Of a DNA stretch of 64,000 bases, positions 36,807-45,457 are shown one piece after another. The translations under genes were made by a program, and so were the position numbers. Each line of letters opens with the position of its first letter. The stretch's first letter is position 1. This stretch comes from CBDUEV01 sp965366365. GTDB taxonomy: Bacteria; Actinomycetota; Acidimicrobiia; Spongiisociales; JAENVV01. The DNA lies in assembly GCA_965366365.1 (NCBI GenBank), contig CBDUEV010000007.1:1-64000 (forward strand). The letters are read 5' to 3'. The notes under the pieces were generated by a model. The model was not told the DNA's origin, did not search any database, and saw nothing but the letters and a program-made list of their open reading frames with translations.

Positions 36807-39548
36807 TCACGTCTGATGCGTTCCCGCAACGGAGGGGACATCGATGAGTTCGGGCGACCAACCCTCGGCAATCGGAACAACTCTCATGCGGGCATCGACG
36901 ACCACCGCTCCTTCGCCGGGGGCGAGCACCTTGACCGGGTTGAGATCCATCTCCACGAGTTCGGGTACTGCCTCGATGAGCGCCGAGATGCGCAGCAGGG
37001 TCTCCTCGGTAGCCGGGACGTCTCCCGGTGGGAAGCCGCGGTAGCCGTCGAGAAGCCGCGAAGCTTTGATCTCGTGGACCATCTCACCCGCCTCCCGATC
37101 AGTGATCGGGTGGACGCGGAAGGAGACGTCACCCAACAGCTCCACGTACACTCCTCCGAGCCCGAACACGATGAGGGGACCAAAGCTGGGGTCTTCGGTC
37201 ATGCCGATCAGAACCTCGTGACCCCCGCTGATCATCTCTTGCACCAAGACGCCTTCGGGGTCGGGAACCGCGTTGGTCACCCGGTCGTAGGCTGCTCGCA
37301 CCTCGTCGTCGCCTTCGCGGTAGAGCTCCACCCCACCGACGTCGGATTTGTGGAGGGCCGAGGGTGAGATGACCTTCATCGCCACAGGTCCGCCGATCTC
37401 GGCTGCCGCGGCGACGGCCTCGTCGGCCGAGAGCGCCGTGGCGGATTTGGGCAAGTGGATCCCGAAGGCAGCCAAGGCAGCCGCCACCTCGTCGGGTTCG
37501 AGCCATCCACCTTCCTCGCCGAGGCGCTCCAATGCCTCCTTGACCACCGCCTTCGCCGCGGCAGGATCGACATCGTCGAAGGTGGGAATCTCCCCAAGCG
37601 GGGTGTTCAACCATTCCGCGTACTCGGTGGCTCGCACCAGGGCGAGCGCGGCGGCTTCCGGGAACTCGTAGGCGGGTATTGTGATCGCCTCGCTGGCGAG
37701 AGCGGCTCCGGCCCTCGAGGATTGCATCAGCACCGAGATCATCGTCTTGGAATCCTCGCCGTACTTCTCCCGGTGTTTGGTCGCCACCTCCATGACGGCT
37801 GCCGCAATGTCGGTGCCGGGGTCGTCGGTGGTGGGGATGTGAATCCCGATCACGGCGTCGATCTCGTCGCTCTCGAGGAGCGACTCGATGGAATGCGCAT
37901 ACGCCTCCGGACCGGCCGAGGCGATGAGGTCCACGGGATTGCGGGTCGATGCTTCGTCAGGCAACACCTTGCGGAGGTGCTTCTGGAGCTTCTCGCTGAA
38001 CTCGGGAAGGCTCAATCCGGCCGACTCGATGGCATCGGCGGCCAGGATTCCCGGTCCGCCGGCGTTGGTCACCACCCCGACCCGCCTGCCGCGCGGGAGC
38101 GGTTGGGATGAAAGCAGCGAGGCCACATCGAAGAGCTCTTCGATCGTGGTCGTGCGGATGACTCCGGTTTGGCGAAAGAGGGCGTCGACGGCGGTATCGA
38201 CGCTGGCCAGCGCTCCGGTGTGGCTGCTCGCTGCCCGGGTTCCTGCGGCAGTACGGCCCGACTTGACGGCCACGATCGGCTTCTTGCGAGCGACCCGTTT
38301 GGCGAGTCGGGCAAAGCGGCGAGGATTGCCGAAGGACTCGAGGTACAGCACGATCACATCCGTGGACGGATCGTTCTCCCAGCTCAGAATGAGGTCGTTG
38401 CCGGACACATCGGCCTTGTTGCCGACGGACACGAACGTGGAGATGCCGATGTTGTGTCGCCTGGCGTAGTCGAGGATGGCAATCCCCAACGCACCCGACT
38501 GCGACAGCATCGCCACGTTGCCCCTGGGCGGGTAGACCGGCGCAAAGGTTCCGTTCATGCTCACGGCCGGATCGGTGTTGAGGACCCCCATGCAGTTGGG
38601 GCCCACCATCCGCATGCCTGCGGTTCGCACGATCGACAGGAGTTCTTCCTCGGCGGCGGCGCCTTCGGGACCGAGTTCGGAGAAGCCGGCGGAGATCACC
38701 ACGAGACCACGGACGCCCTTCTCGGCACAGTCGCGGACGACGCCGAGCACGAGGTGCGACGGCACCACGATGATGGCGAGGTCGATGGCGTCGGGGACAT
38801 CCAAGACACTCGAGTACGCCCGCACCGAGTTCACCACGTCGGAGTTGGGGTTGACCGGATACAGCACTCCCGAGAAGTCTGTCTTCATCAGGTTCTTGAA
38901 CAGCCGACCGCCGATGCTGGCGGGGTTGCGGGAGGCGCCAACGACGGCAATCGAGCGCGGGTAGAAGATCGGGAGAATCGAGGCGGCGACCGCCCTCTGC
39001 TCACGGCGGGCCTCGGCGGCCCGCGCATCCTCGCCGTGCGTGAGCGGGAAATCGACGTGGTACACGCCCTCGTCGAGGGTGCGATGCAGCTCATACCCCG
39101 AGTTGCGGAAGACCCGCATCATCTGGAGGTTGTCTGGCAGAACGAATGCGCTGAAACGTTCCACATCGTGAGCGCGGGCATAGGTCGTGAGAAGCTGGAG
39201 AAGCTGCGTTCCCATCCCCCGCCCCTGCTCGGAATCGGACACCAAGAAGGCCACTTCGGCCAGCTTGGGGTCTTCCGTGTCGCGGTCGTAACGCCCGACA
39301 CCCACCAGCTTGTCTTCGTGGTACACCACAAAGGCCATGCGGTCGATGTAGTCGACATGGGTGAAGTACTCGACTTCTTCGTCTGTCAGTTTGTTCTTCA
39401 CCCGGAAGAACCGGAAATACCGGCTTTGTTGACCCAGATCGTCGAAGAACTCGACGAGGGCTTTGGCGTCGTCTGGAGTGATGGGACGGAACTGGGCTAT
39501 GCCCCCGTCGCGGAGGACGATGTCGAATTCATAAGCAGAGGGATACAT
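36807..39548 (-). CDS. GNAT acetyltransferase fused to ADP-forming acyl-CoA synthetase
   Basis: 913 residues. N-terminal GNAT domain (about 1-160; VSDSEQGRGMGTQLLQLL acetyl-CoA loop), then CoA-binding Rossmann domain (IAVVGASRNPASIGGRLFKNL), succinyl-CoA-ligase-like domain with SSHTGALASVD, whose His matches the phospho-His of ADP-forming synthetases, and a C-terminal ATP-grasp domain (MKVISPSALHKSDVGGVEL; GVLVQEMISGGHEVLIG). It could convert acetyl-CoA, ADP and phosphate to acetate and ATP, and also acetylate proteins like Streptomyces PatA, which has the same domain order. I use ATG 39548 since TACACT lies exactly 7 bases upstream. Confidence 0.9.
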   Translation of the reverse strand: MYPSAYEFDIVLRDGGIAQFRPITPDDAKALVEFFDDLGQQSRYFRFFRVKNKLTDEEVEYFTHVDYIDRMAFVVYHEDKLVGVGRYDRDTEDPKLAEVAFLVSDSEQGRGMGTQLLQLLTTYARAHDVERFSAFVLPDNLQMMRVFRNSGYELHRTLDEGVYHVDFPLTHGEDARAAEARREQRAVAASILPIFYPRSIAVVGASRNPASIGGRLFKNLMKTDFSGVLYPVNPNSDVVNSVRAYSSVLDVPDAIDLAIIVVPSHLVLGVVRDCAEKGVRGLVVISAGFSELGPEGAAAEEELLSIVRTAGMRMVGPNCMGVLNTDPAVSMNGTFAPVYPPRGNVAMLSQSGALGIAILDYARRHNIGISTFVSVGNKADVSGNDLILSWENDPSTDVIVLYLESFGNPRRFARLAKRVARKKPIVAVKSGRTAAGTRAASSHTGALASVDTAVDALFRQTGVIRTTTIEELFDVASLLSSQPLPRGRRVGVVTNAGGPGILAADAIESAGLSLPEFSEKLQKHLRKVLPDEASTRNPVDLIASAGPEAYAHSIESLLESDEIDAVIGIHIPTTDDPGTDIAAAVMEVATKHREKYGEDSKTMISVLMQSSRAGAALASEAITIPAYEFPEAAALALVRATEYAEWLNTPLGEIPTFDDVDPAAAKAVVKEALERLGEEGGWLEPDEVAAALAAFGIHLPKSATALSADEAVAAAAEIGGPVAMKVISPSALHKSDVGGVELYREGDDEVRAAYDRVTNAVPDPEGVLVQEMISGGHEVLIGMTEDPSFGPLIVFGLGGVYVELLGDVSFRVHPITDREAGEMVHEIKASRLLDGYRGFPPGDVPATEETLLRISALIEAVPELVEMDLNPVKVLAPGEGAVVVDARMRVVPIAEGWSPELIDVPSVAGTHQT

Positions 39549-39555
39549 CTGCAAC

Positions 39556-39561
39556 AGTGTA
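39556..39561 (-). promoter_or_regulatory. -10 element (TACACT) of the GNAT/ADP-forming synthetase gene
   Basis: TACACT on the minus strand with exactly 7 bases to ATG 39548: leaderless geometry. Confidence 0.5.
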
Positions 39562-39584
39562 AGGGATCCGACGCTCGCCCAAGC

Positions 39585-39598
39585 GGGACGTTAGACAC
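39585..39598. promoter_or_regulatory. DosR-like box upstream of the ADP-forming synthetase gene
   Basis: GGGACGTTAGACAC fits GGGNCNNNNGNCCC with one mismatch and keeps the GGGAC half exactly. Its centre is about 43 bp from the predicted start of transcription. Confidence 0.45.
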
Positions 39599-39627
39599 AA
39601 CCCAGGAGCCGAAGGCCCCGGGAGAGG

Positions 39628-40347
39628 TCATCCGGTCGCAATCTCCTCACGCAGCGCTTGGAGGCCCTCCCCTGGCTCCATGGCCAGCTCTCGGTCGAGG
39701 AGCCCTTCGAGCTCCCGGTAGGCCTTCAACGCTTCTGGTCGCCGCCCGGACCGCAGCAGCGCGGTCAAATACCCCAGCCAGAGACGCTCGTTGAACGGGA
39801 ACTCGGTGACGGCGTTCCGCAGGCTCCCGACGATTTGACGATGGCGTCCGAGAGCCAGGTCGGCCTCCACGCACACCTCCAACCCGTTCACTCGCACCTC
39901 GTCGAGGCGGGTCACTTCCAGCCGCAAGAAATCCCGATCCGCCAGGTCCCCGTACGGCACCCCTCTCCAGAGGTCGAAGGCTTCGAGGCAGAGCGCCCTC
40001 GCTTCCTCCGGCACCTCGGCGAGGGCCGCCCGCTCGATCAGGGTTTCGAACCTGTGGGCATCGATCTCGGCCGGGTGAGCCCGCAGAACGTACGAATGGT
40101 CGACCTGCTCGATCAGGTCGGGGCCGATGGCGTGCCGAAGACGACCTACCAGTGCGTGCAGCCGATGGAGGGCCGGGCGGGAATCGTCGCCCCAGATGTC
40201 GTACAAGAGGCGGTCGTAGGAGACGATTCTCCCAACGTGCAGGAGGAGATCGGCGAGCAGCGTCCGAGTGACCGACCCCCCAGGGCTGACCAGCCCGGCG
40301 TCCGACCGGACCTGGACTGGACCGAGGACAAAGAACCGCAGGGACAT
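39628..40347 (-). CDS. SARP/BTAD-type transcriptional regulator (short form)
   Basis: 239 residues: an N-terminal OmpR-like winged helix (RFFVLGPVQVRSDAGLVSPGG, VSYDRLLYDIWGDDSRPALHRLHALVGRLRHAIG in pieces) and a bacterial transcriptional activation domain (EEARALCLEAFDLWRGVPYGDL; PFNERLWLGYLTALLRSGRRPEALKAY, TPR-like helices). No ATPase domain, so it is the small SARP type. Targets unknown; its tandem position 79 bp before the GNAT/synthetase gene leaves it a candidate local regulator. Confidence 0.88.
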   Translation of the reverse strand: MSLRFFVLGPVQVRSDAGLVSPGGSVTRTLLADLLLHVGRIVSYDRLLYDIWGDDSRPALHRLHALVGRLRHAIGPDLIEQVDHSYVLRAHPAEIDAHRFETLIERAALAEVPEEARALCLEAFDLWRGVPYGDLADRDFLRLEVTRLDEVRVNGLEVCVEADLALGRHRQIVGSLRNAVTEFPFNERLWLGYLTALLRSGRRPEALKAYRELEGLLDRELAMEPGEGLQALREEIATG

Positions 40348-40542
40348 CTTCTCTCGTCACGGTATCCGCCGCCCAGCCGCGCCGCCAGGTACCAAAGACC
40401 AGTGCGCGACCCGGGACCGACGGGGGCCGGGGTGGGAGGGACCTGAGAGAGGGGGGCGTGTGCTCTGCGTGGGTGGCGGGTGGGCGTGGGGTGACCAGGA
40501 CGATCGAAGCTGTCGATGGACGACCAGAGAGAGGAGCCGACC

Positions 40543-40938
40543 ATGACTGTGCTCAAGGACCGTCCGGACATTCGAGAGGTACCGAAGCTCGAGCGTCCAC
40601 CTCGCCCCTGGTTTGGCTGGATCGTGTCGCTGGTGGTGCTGGTGATCGCCGGTGGGATCTGGCTCATCGCACGCGATGGAACCGACGATGAGTCGCCGGT
40701 TGCCGTCCCGGCCGAGGTGAGCGGAGAACTCGATAGCTTCGAGCGGAACGAGTTCGCCCGGTTCGAGAGGTTGGACCCGGCCGGCCTGGTGATCACTGCT
40801 GCGCCTGGCGGCGCCGATGGTCAAGACCTGGCGGAGGCAGCGCGGATCCGGGCCGCCAACAGCGGCGAGACCGAAGGTCTCGATCCCTTCGAGGTGGCAG
40901 AGCTGGCTCGTTTCATGCGCCTCGAACCGGAGGCGTGA
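40543..40938 (+). CDS. Hypothetical single-pass membrane protein
   Basis: 131 residues from ATG 40543 (GAGAGGAG 7 bases upstream; an earlier ATG 40516 lacks a site). A short cytosolic N-terminus with RPPRPWFGW, a membrane helix at about 27-46 (IVSLVVLVIAGGIWLIA), then an acidic outside domain. Two similar segments, SFERNEFARFERLDP and PFEVAELARFMRLEP, look like an internal repeat of an E-x-ARFxRL pattern. I do not recognise a family. The 195-bp stretch before it (40348-40542) shows no gene or clear promoter. Confidence 0.65.
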   Translation: MTVLKDRPDIREVPKLERPPRPWFGWIVSLVVLVIAGGIWLIARDGTDDESPVAVPAEVSGELDSFERNEFARFERLDPAGLVITAAPGGADGQDLAEAARIRAANSGETEGLDPFEVAELARFMRLEPEA

Positions 40939-40957
40939 ATACAGAGTTCAGAACGAC

Positions 40958-40987
40958 AAAGGCGACTCCGAAGCCGGAGTCGCCTTT
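40958..40987. terminator. Bidirectional terminator between the membrane-protein gene and rplQ
   Basis: 13-bp perfect stem (40958-40970 with 40975-40987), loop AAGC, ending in AAA/TTT so that both strands have a short T-run. It ends the ribosomal alpha operon on the minus strand. A 12-bp tandem repeat (GGTGTGGATCTT twice) follows at 40988-41011. Confidence 0.85.
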
Positions 40988-41019
40988 GGTGTGGATCTTG
41001 GTGTGGATCTTGGTTCTGA

Positions 41020-41370
41020 CTAGACCAGCTCGATCACTGCCATCTCGGCGTTGTCGCCGCGGCGTGGGCCGATCTTGACGATGCGGGTGTAGCCACCGGA
41101 ACGGTCCTCGTACTTCGGGCCGATTTCGTCGAAAAGTTTCGTGACGACTTCGGCATCCTCGATGAACTTGAGGACCTGCCTGCGGTCGTGCAGCGAACCG
41201 CCCTTGGCTTTCGTGATGAGCTGCTCGGCGAAAGGTCGCACGGCCTTGGCCTTGGTGACCGTCGTCGTGATCTTGCCCTCCCAGAACAGCGAGGCTGACA
41301 GGTTCGACAGGATCGCCCTCTGGTGTGCCGAGCTCCCGCCCAGGCGCTTACCTTTGGCTGGACGTGGCAT
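41020..41370 (-). CDS. rplQ: Ribosomal protein bL17
   Basis: 116 residues, large-subunit protein near the exit tunnel. [24 protein letters not shown] is the family N-terminus (read as [13 protein letters not shown]) and [22 protein letters not shown] the C-terminus. Shares one base with the rpoA stop. Last gene of the operon, followed by the terminator. Confidence 0.97.
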   Translation of the reverse strand: MPRPAKGKRLGGSSAHQRAILSNLSASLFWEGKITTTVTKAKAVRPFAEQLITKAKGGSLHDRRQVLKFIEDAEVVTKLFDEIGPKYEDRSGGYTRIVKIGPRRGDNAEMAVIELV

Positions 41371-42320
41371 CAGGCGCTCTCCGCCGCTTCCGAGCCGGTC
41401 GACAACGACAGGCCCAGCTCGTCGAGCTTGGCGATGACCTCTTCGAGGCTCTTCTGGCCGAAGTTGGTGATGTTGAGCAGGTCGTCCTCTGACTTGATGA
41501 CCAGCTCACCAACCGTCTTGACCTGGGCGCGGCGCAGGCAGTTGCGGGGCCGTTCCGAGAGGTCGAGGGCTTCAATCGGCAGTTCCAGGTCGGGCGAACC
41601 CGACTCAGGGACCGAGATCTCACCGAGTTCGAGACCAACGCCTTCGCCGATATCGGCGAAGAGACCGAGAAGTTCGCGCAGTGTCTTGCCCGCCGAGGAG
41701 ACCGCCTCGCCAGGAGAGAGGGCACCACTCGTCTCGATGTCGAGGACGAGGCGCTCGAAGTTGGTCATCTGACCGACCTGGGTGCTCTCTACGCGGTACG
41801 CCACCTTGCGAACCGGGGAGAAGATCGAGTCGACGGGGATCACGCCGATCGTCTCAGTGCCCGGGCTCTTGATGGCCGTCCGATAGCCGACACCCTGTTC
41901 TACGGTGAGTTCCATCTCGAGACGCCCACTCGACGAGAGGGTGGCGAGGTGGAGGTCCTTGTTGATGATCTCGACACCGCTGGGGCACTTGAGAGCACCG
42001 GCGGTCACATCCCCGGAGCCCTTGGCCGACAGGTAGAGCGTTTGCGGCTCGTTGTCTTCCATCGACACGACGATCTGCTTGACATTGAGGATGATGTCGA
42101 CGACATCCTCCACCACGCCTTTGACCGTCCCGAACTCGTGCTGGGCACCTTCGATCTGGAGGGTCGTGACAGCCGCGCCGGGGATGCGGGACAGCAAGGT
42201 CCGGCGCAGGGTGTTGCCGAGGGTGTATCCGAACCCCGGCTCCAGAGGTTCCACCCTGAACAGCGCACGATTGTCGGATACGGACTCTTCTTCAATTTGA
42301 GGACGCTGAACAATCAACAC
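41370..42320 (-). CDS. rpoA: RNA polymerase alpha subunit
   Basis: 316 residues. N-terminal assembly domain ([33 protein letters not shown]) and C-terminal domain for UP-element and activator contacts ([49 protein letters not shown], in pieces). The TTG/ATG start at 42320 precedes [11 protein letters not shown] as usual. It lies between rpsD and rplQ, the usual alpha-operon order. Confidence 0.97.
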   Translation of the reverse strand: MLIVQRPQIEEESVSDNRALFRVEPLEPGFGYTLGNTLRRTLLSRIPGAAVTTLQIEGAQHEFGTVKGVVEDVVDIILNVKQIVVSMEDNEPQTLYLSAKGSGDVTAGALKCPSGVEIINKDLHLATLSSSGRLEMELTVEQGVGYRTAIKSPGTETIGVIPVDSIFSPVRKVAYRVESTQVGQMTNFERLVLDIETSGALSPGEAVSSAGKTLRELLGLFADIGEGVGLELGEISVPESGSPDLELPIEALDLSERPRNCLRRAQVKTVGELVIKSEDDLLNITNFGQKSLEEVIAKLDELGLSLSTGSEAAESA

Positions 42321-42329
42321 AATGGGTTC

Positions 42330-42935
42330 CTACTTCGAGTAAAGCTCAACAATGAGCTGTTCCTGGATGGGGGTATCGATCTGTGCCCGGTTGGGCCGGT
42401 CGATAATCGAAATCGTTCGAGAGTCCTTGGCAACGGTCATCCACTCGGGCGCACCGGAGTCGAGGGTGTCGACGGCGTGCTGGATGATGACGAGGTCCTT
42501 GCTCCGTTCCTTCACGGTGACGACGTCACCGCCGCGCACCTGATAGGAGGGGATGTCGACCTTCTTGCCGTTGACCTGGAAATGACCGTGATTCACGAGC
42601 TGCCGGGCCTGTGCGCGGGTGGCGGCCAGTCCACCCCGATAGACCACGTTGTCGAGGCGCGACTCGAGGAGGGTCAGAAGGTTGTCGCCCGTGATCCCCT
42701 TCTGACGAGCCGCTTCTTGGTAATAGCGACGGAACTGCCGTTCCAGCACGCCATACATGTAACGCAGCTTCTGCTTCTCGCGGAGCTGGATCAGGTAATC
42801 GGTCTCGCGGACGCGTCCGCGACCGTGCTCCCCTGGCGGGTAGGGACGTTGATCAACCGGACATTTCTTGGTCTGGCAAAGGGGGGTGCCGGCGCGACGA
42901 CAAGGCTTGTGGGTGGGTCCGAGGTAGCGGGCCAT
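42330..42935 (-). CDS. rpsD: Ribosomal protein uS4
   Basis: 201 residues. Primary 16S rRNA-binding protein. The N-terminus has CRRAGTPLCQTKKC, a zinc-binding Cys set (the C+ form); the S4 RNA-binding domain is at SRLDNVVYRGGLAATRAQARQLVNHGHFQVNGKKVDIPSYQV (pieces SRLDNVVYRGGLA and VNHGHFQVNGKKVD). Shares one base with the rpsK stop. Confidence 0.97.
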   Translation of the reverse strand: MARYLGPTHKPCRRAGTPLCQTKKCPVDQRPYPPGEHGRGRVRETDYLIQLREKQKLRYMYGVLERQFRRYYQEAARQKGITGDNLLTLLESRLDNVVYRGGLAATRAQARQLVNHGHFQVNGKKVDIPSYQVRGGDVVTVKERSKDLVIIQHAVDTLDSGAPEWMTVAKDSRTISIIDRPNRAQIDTPIQEQLIVELYSK

Positions 42936-43327
42936 CAGCGCATCCTCCGCTTCTTCGGACGGCAGCCGTTGTGTGGCATGGGAGTCACGTCCTTGATGCC
43001 GGTCACTTCGATCCCCATGTTCTGAAGGGTCCGGACCGCCGTGTCCCGGCCGGAACCGGTCCCGCTGACGACCACGTCGAGTTTCCGGATGCCGTGCTCG
43101 CCTGCTTGACGGGCGGCTTCCTCGGCGGCGACTTGGGCGGCGTACGGCGTCGACTTGCGAGATCCCTTGAATCCCACCGAACCACCAGATGTCCAGACGA
43201 CCGTGTTGCCGCCCTGGTCACTGATGTTGATGATGGTGTTGTTGAAAGACGCCTTGATATGAGCCACGCCGTGGGAGATGTTCTTGCGCTCCCGTCGGCG
43301 TACTCGACGCTGCTGTTGCTCGGCCAC
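42935..43327 (-). CDS. rpsK: Ribosomal protein uS11
   Basis: 130 residues. [23 protein letters not shown] at the start and [25 protein letters not shown] at the end (read in parts) are family hallmarks. Platform protein of the small subunit. Lies 16 bp after rpsM. Confidence 0.97.
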   Translation of the reverse strand: MAEQQQRRVRRRERKNISHGVAHIKASFNNTIINISDQGGNTVVWTSGGSVGFKGSRKSTPYAAQVAAEEAARQAGEHGIRKLDVVVSGTGSGRDTAVRTLQNMGIEVTGIKDVTPMPHNGCRPKKRRMR

Positions 43328-43343
43328 GTATCCTCCGAAACCT

Positions 43344-43721
43344 TTACTTCGTCACTTTTTTCTTGCCGGCGATGGCGACACGCTTGCCCTTACGGGTGCG
43401 TGCATTGGTATGAGTGCGCTGGCCGCGCACCGGGAGGCCCCGCCGGTGACGGATCCCCTGATAGCAGCCGATTTCGACCTTGCGCTTGATGTTCTGCGAC
43501 ACTTCGCGGCGCAGGTCGCCTTCGACGCGGTAGTTCTGGTCGATGAAGCGACGGATGCGCAGGACCTCGTCCTCGGTGAGGTCACGAACACGGGTGTTCG
43601 GATCGAGTTCGAGAGCAGAGATCATCTGATTGGAGCGGGTCAGACCGATTCCAAAGATGTACGTGAGTGCGACCTCGAGACGCTTCTCGCGTGGGAGGTC
43701 AACTCCGGCAATACGGGCCAT
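43344..43721 (-). CDS. rpsM: Ribosomal protein uS13
   Basis: 125 residues: [22 protein letters not shown] start, [19 protein letters not shown] and the basic tail [17 protein letters not shown] that touches the P-site tRNA. Directly follows rpmJ (7 bp). Confidence 0.97.
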   Translation of the reverse strand: MARIAGVDLPREKRLEVALTYIFGIGLTRSNQMISALELDPNTRVRDLTEDEVLRIRRFIDQNYRVEGDLRREVSQNIKRKVEIGCYQGIRHRRGLPVRGQRTHTNARTRKGKRVAIAGKKKVTK

Positions 43722-43728
43722 ACTTCAA

Positions 43729-43842
43729 CTACCCCTGACGCTGCTTGTGGCGAGGATTCGAGCAAATCACCCAGACGCGCCCATGGCGACGGATGATCCG
43801 ACACTTCTCACACATCTTCTTGGCGGATGGACGTACCTTCAT
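43729..43842 (-). CDS. rpmJ: Ribosomal protein bL36, zinc-binding form
   Basis: 37 residues: [20 protein letters not shown], then [17 protein letters not shown]. Zinc ligands C11, C14, C27 and H32 are all present, the C+ form that actinobacteria replace under zinc shortage. CGGAG lies about 8 bases before ATG 43842. In most actinobacteria infA lies just upstream; here the 133-bp space to map holds no infA-sized frame. Confidence 0.95.
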   Translation of the reverse strand: MKVRPSAKKMCEKCRIIRRHGRVWVICSNPRHKQRQG

Positions 43843-43975
43843 GTCAAAACTCCGTGCCGATAAACGCACACGCGCGCCACAAAATCGGACGGGCGGATGG
43901 CTGGACCATTGATCTGCGTGCTCCGTTCAGGCATACGAAACGAAGCCCCAAGACCGAAAGGAAAGACTAGCCTCC

Positions 43976-44755
43976 TCATCCTTCGCTCCACAAATCGGAC
44001 GGTATCTCGGCGGGGGTCGTCAGCACTTTGACACCGTCTTGGGTGAGCGCCACGGTGTGCTCGAAGTGGGCCGAAAGACTGTCGTCGGCGGTGACGACGG
44101 TCCATCCATCCTCTTCGACCCGCGTGTCGGCGCCGCCCAGGTTGAACATCGGCTCTATGCAGATCGCCATGCCCACTTTGAGTTTCATTCCCTTGCCGCG
44201 TTCGCCGTAGTTGGGGACCTCGGGCTTTTCGTGCATGTTGCGGCCGATCCCGTGGCCTACGTATTCGCGAACGATGCCGTAGCCGCCGGCCGCCCCGACC
44301 TCCTGCACGGCCGCGCCGACGTCGCCGATTCGGGCACCCACCTCCACCGCTTCGATCCCGGCCCACATGGCCTTCTCGGTGGTATCCATCAGGCGTTGCA
44401 CGTCGTCTGAGACCTCTCCGATGCCGAAGGTGATGGCAGCGTCGGCGTGATACCCCTGAAAGATGGCCCCGGCGTCGACGGACAGGATGTCGCCTTGGCG
44501 AACGGGGTCGGCGGTGGGGATGCCGTGGACGATGACGGAATTGGGGGATGTGCAGATATGGGCCGGAAAGCCGTTGTAGTTGAGGAAGGAGGGGTGGCAG
44601 TCGTGTTCGGCGATGACGCGCGCCGCGATGGTGTCGAGTTCGAGCATGGTGACGCCGGGGACCGCCGCCTTCTTCACCGCGGCATGGACCGCCGCCACGC
44701 ACTTGCCCGCCACCGCCATCTTGGCGAAATCCTCGGGTCGTTTGATCGTGATCAT
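43976..44755 (-). CDS. map: Methionine aminopeptidase, type I
   Basis: 259 residues from ATG 44755, overlapping the adk stop as ATGA. Removes the initiator Met from new proteins. Metal ligands in the expected order: His in VHGIPTADP region, Asp in SVDAGAIFQGYHADAAITF, His in VGHGIGRNMHEKP, Glu in CIEPMFN, and Glu in EHTVALTQDGV. The long N-terminal frame to 44947 is inside adk and ignored. The following 43843-43975 space has no recognisable gene. Confidence 0.95.
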   Translation of the reverse strand: MITIKRPEDFAKMAVAGKCVAAVHAAVKKAAVPGVTMLELDTIAARVIAEHDCHPSFLNYNGFPAHICTSPNSVIVHGIPTADPVRQGDILSVDAGAIFQGYHADAAITFGIGEVSDDVQRLMDTTEKAMWAGIEAVEVGARIGDVGAAVQEVGAAGGYGIVREYVGHGIGRNMHEKPEVPNYGERGKGMKLKVGMAICIEPMFNLGGADTRVEEDGWTVVTADDSLSAHFEHTVALTQDGVKVLTTPAEIPSDLWSEG

Positions 44756-45393
44756 GGCAGCGCGAGGCTGGAGGCGATGGCGGCCTCGACCTCGGCGAGT
44801 TCGCCCACCCCACCGATCTCGTGGAGCGTCAACCCAGCTGTGCGGTAATAGTCGACGAGTGGTTCGGTTTGGGCTCGGTACACGTCGAGACGGTTTCGCA
44901 CCACCGATTCGGAGTCGTCTTCCCGCTGGTGGAGTGGCTCCCCACACACGTCGCAGAGGCCCTCTCGGGAGGGCGGGTTGTCGTCGACGTGGTAGACGTG
45001 TTGGTTCGGGCAGGTGCGCCGACCCGAGATGCGACGGACGATCTCGTCGTCGGGCACCACGATGAGGACGGCGGCGTCGAGGCCCTGATCTCCCAACTCT
45101 TTGGTGAGGGCTTCGGCCTGAGCAACGTTGCGGGGAAAGCCATCGAGAATGAAGCCGGCGGCCGCATCCTCGCGGGCGATCCGCTCTTTCAGCATTCCGA
45201 TGACGAGCTCGTCCGACACCAGGTCTCCGGCCGCCATGATGTCACGAGCCTTGAGACCGAGTTCGGTCTCGGCTGCGACCGCCTCCCTCAACATGTTGCC
45301 CGTGGCGATGTGGGGAATCCCGGCCCGATCGGCAACCCGAACCGCCTGAGTCCCCTTCCCTGCCCCGGGAGGCCCCAAGAACAACAACCTCAT
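44752..45393 (-). CDS. adk: Adenylate kinase
   Basis: 213 residues. P-loop GPPGAGKGTQ (about 7-16), AMP-binding LVSDELVIGML and GFILDGFPRNVAQA, and a long LID domain with zinc-type Cys residues (RRTCPNQHVYH... LCDVCGEPL). Balances AMP, ADP and ATP. Same operon as secY (64 bp) and map. Confidence 0.96.
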   Translation of the reverse strand: MRLLFLGPPGAGKGTQAVRVADRAGIPHIATGNMLREAVAAETELGLKARDIMAAGDLVSDELVIGMLKERIAREDAAAGFILDGFPRNVAQAEALTKELGDQGLDAAVLIVVPDDEIVRRISGRRTCPNQHVYHVDDNPPSREGLCDVCGEPLHQREDDSESVVRNRLDVYRAQTEPLVDYYRTAGLTLHEIGGVGELAEVEAAIASSLALP

Positions 45394-45457
45394 GATCCAC
45401 CCCCTGCAGTTCTGAAAGAACTGCCGACGACTCCGAAGCGAAGCGAAGGAAAGCCGC

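Noticed and set aside
40430..40515. DosR-like box in the G-rich stretch before the orphan membrane protein
   Set aside because: GGG runs are present but the right half (GNCC) is missing at proper spacing.
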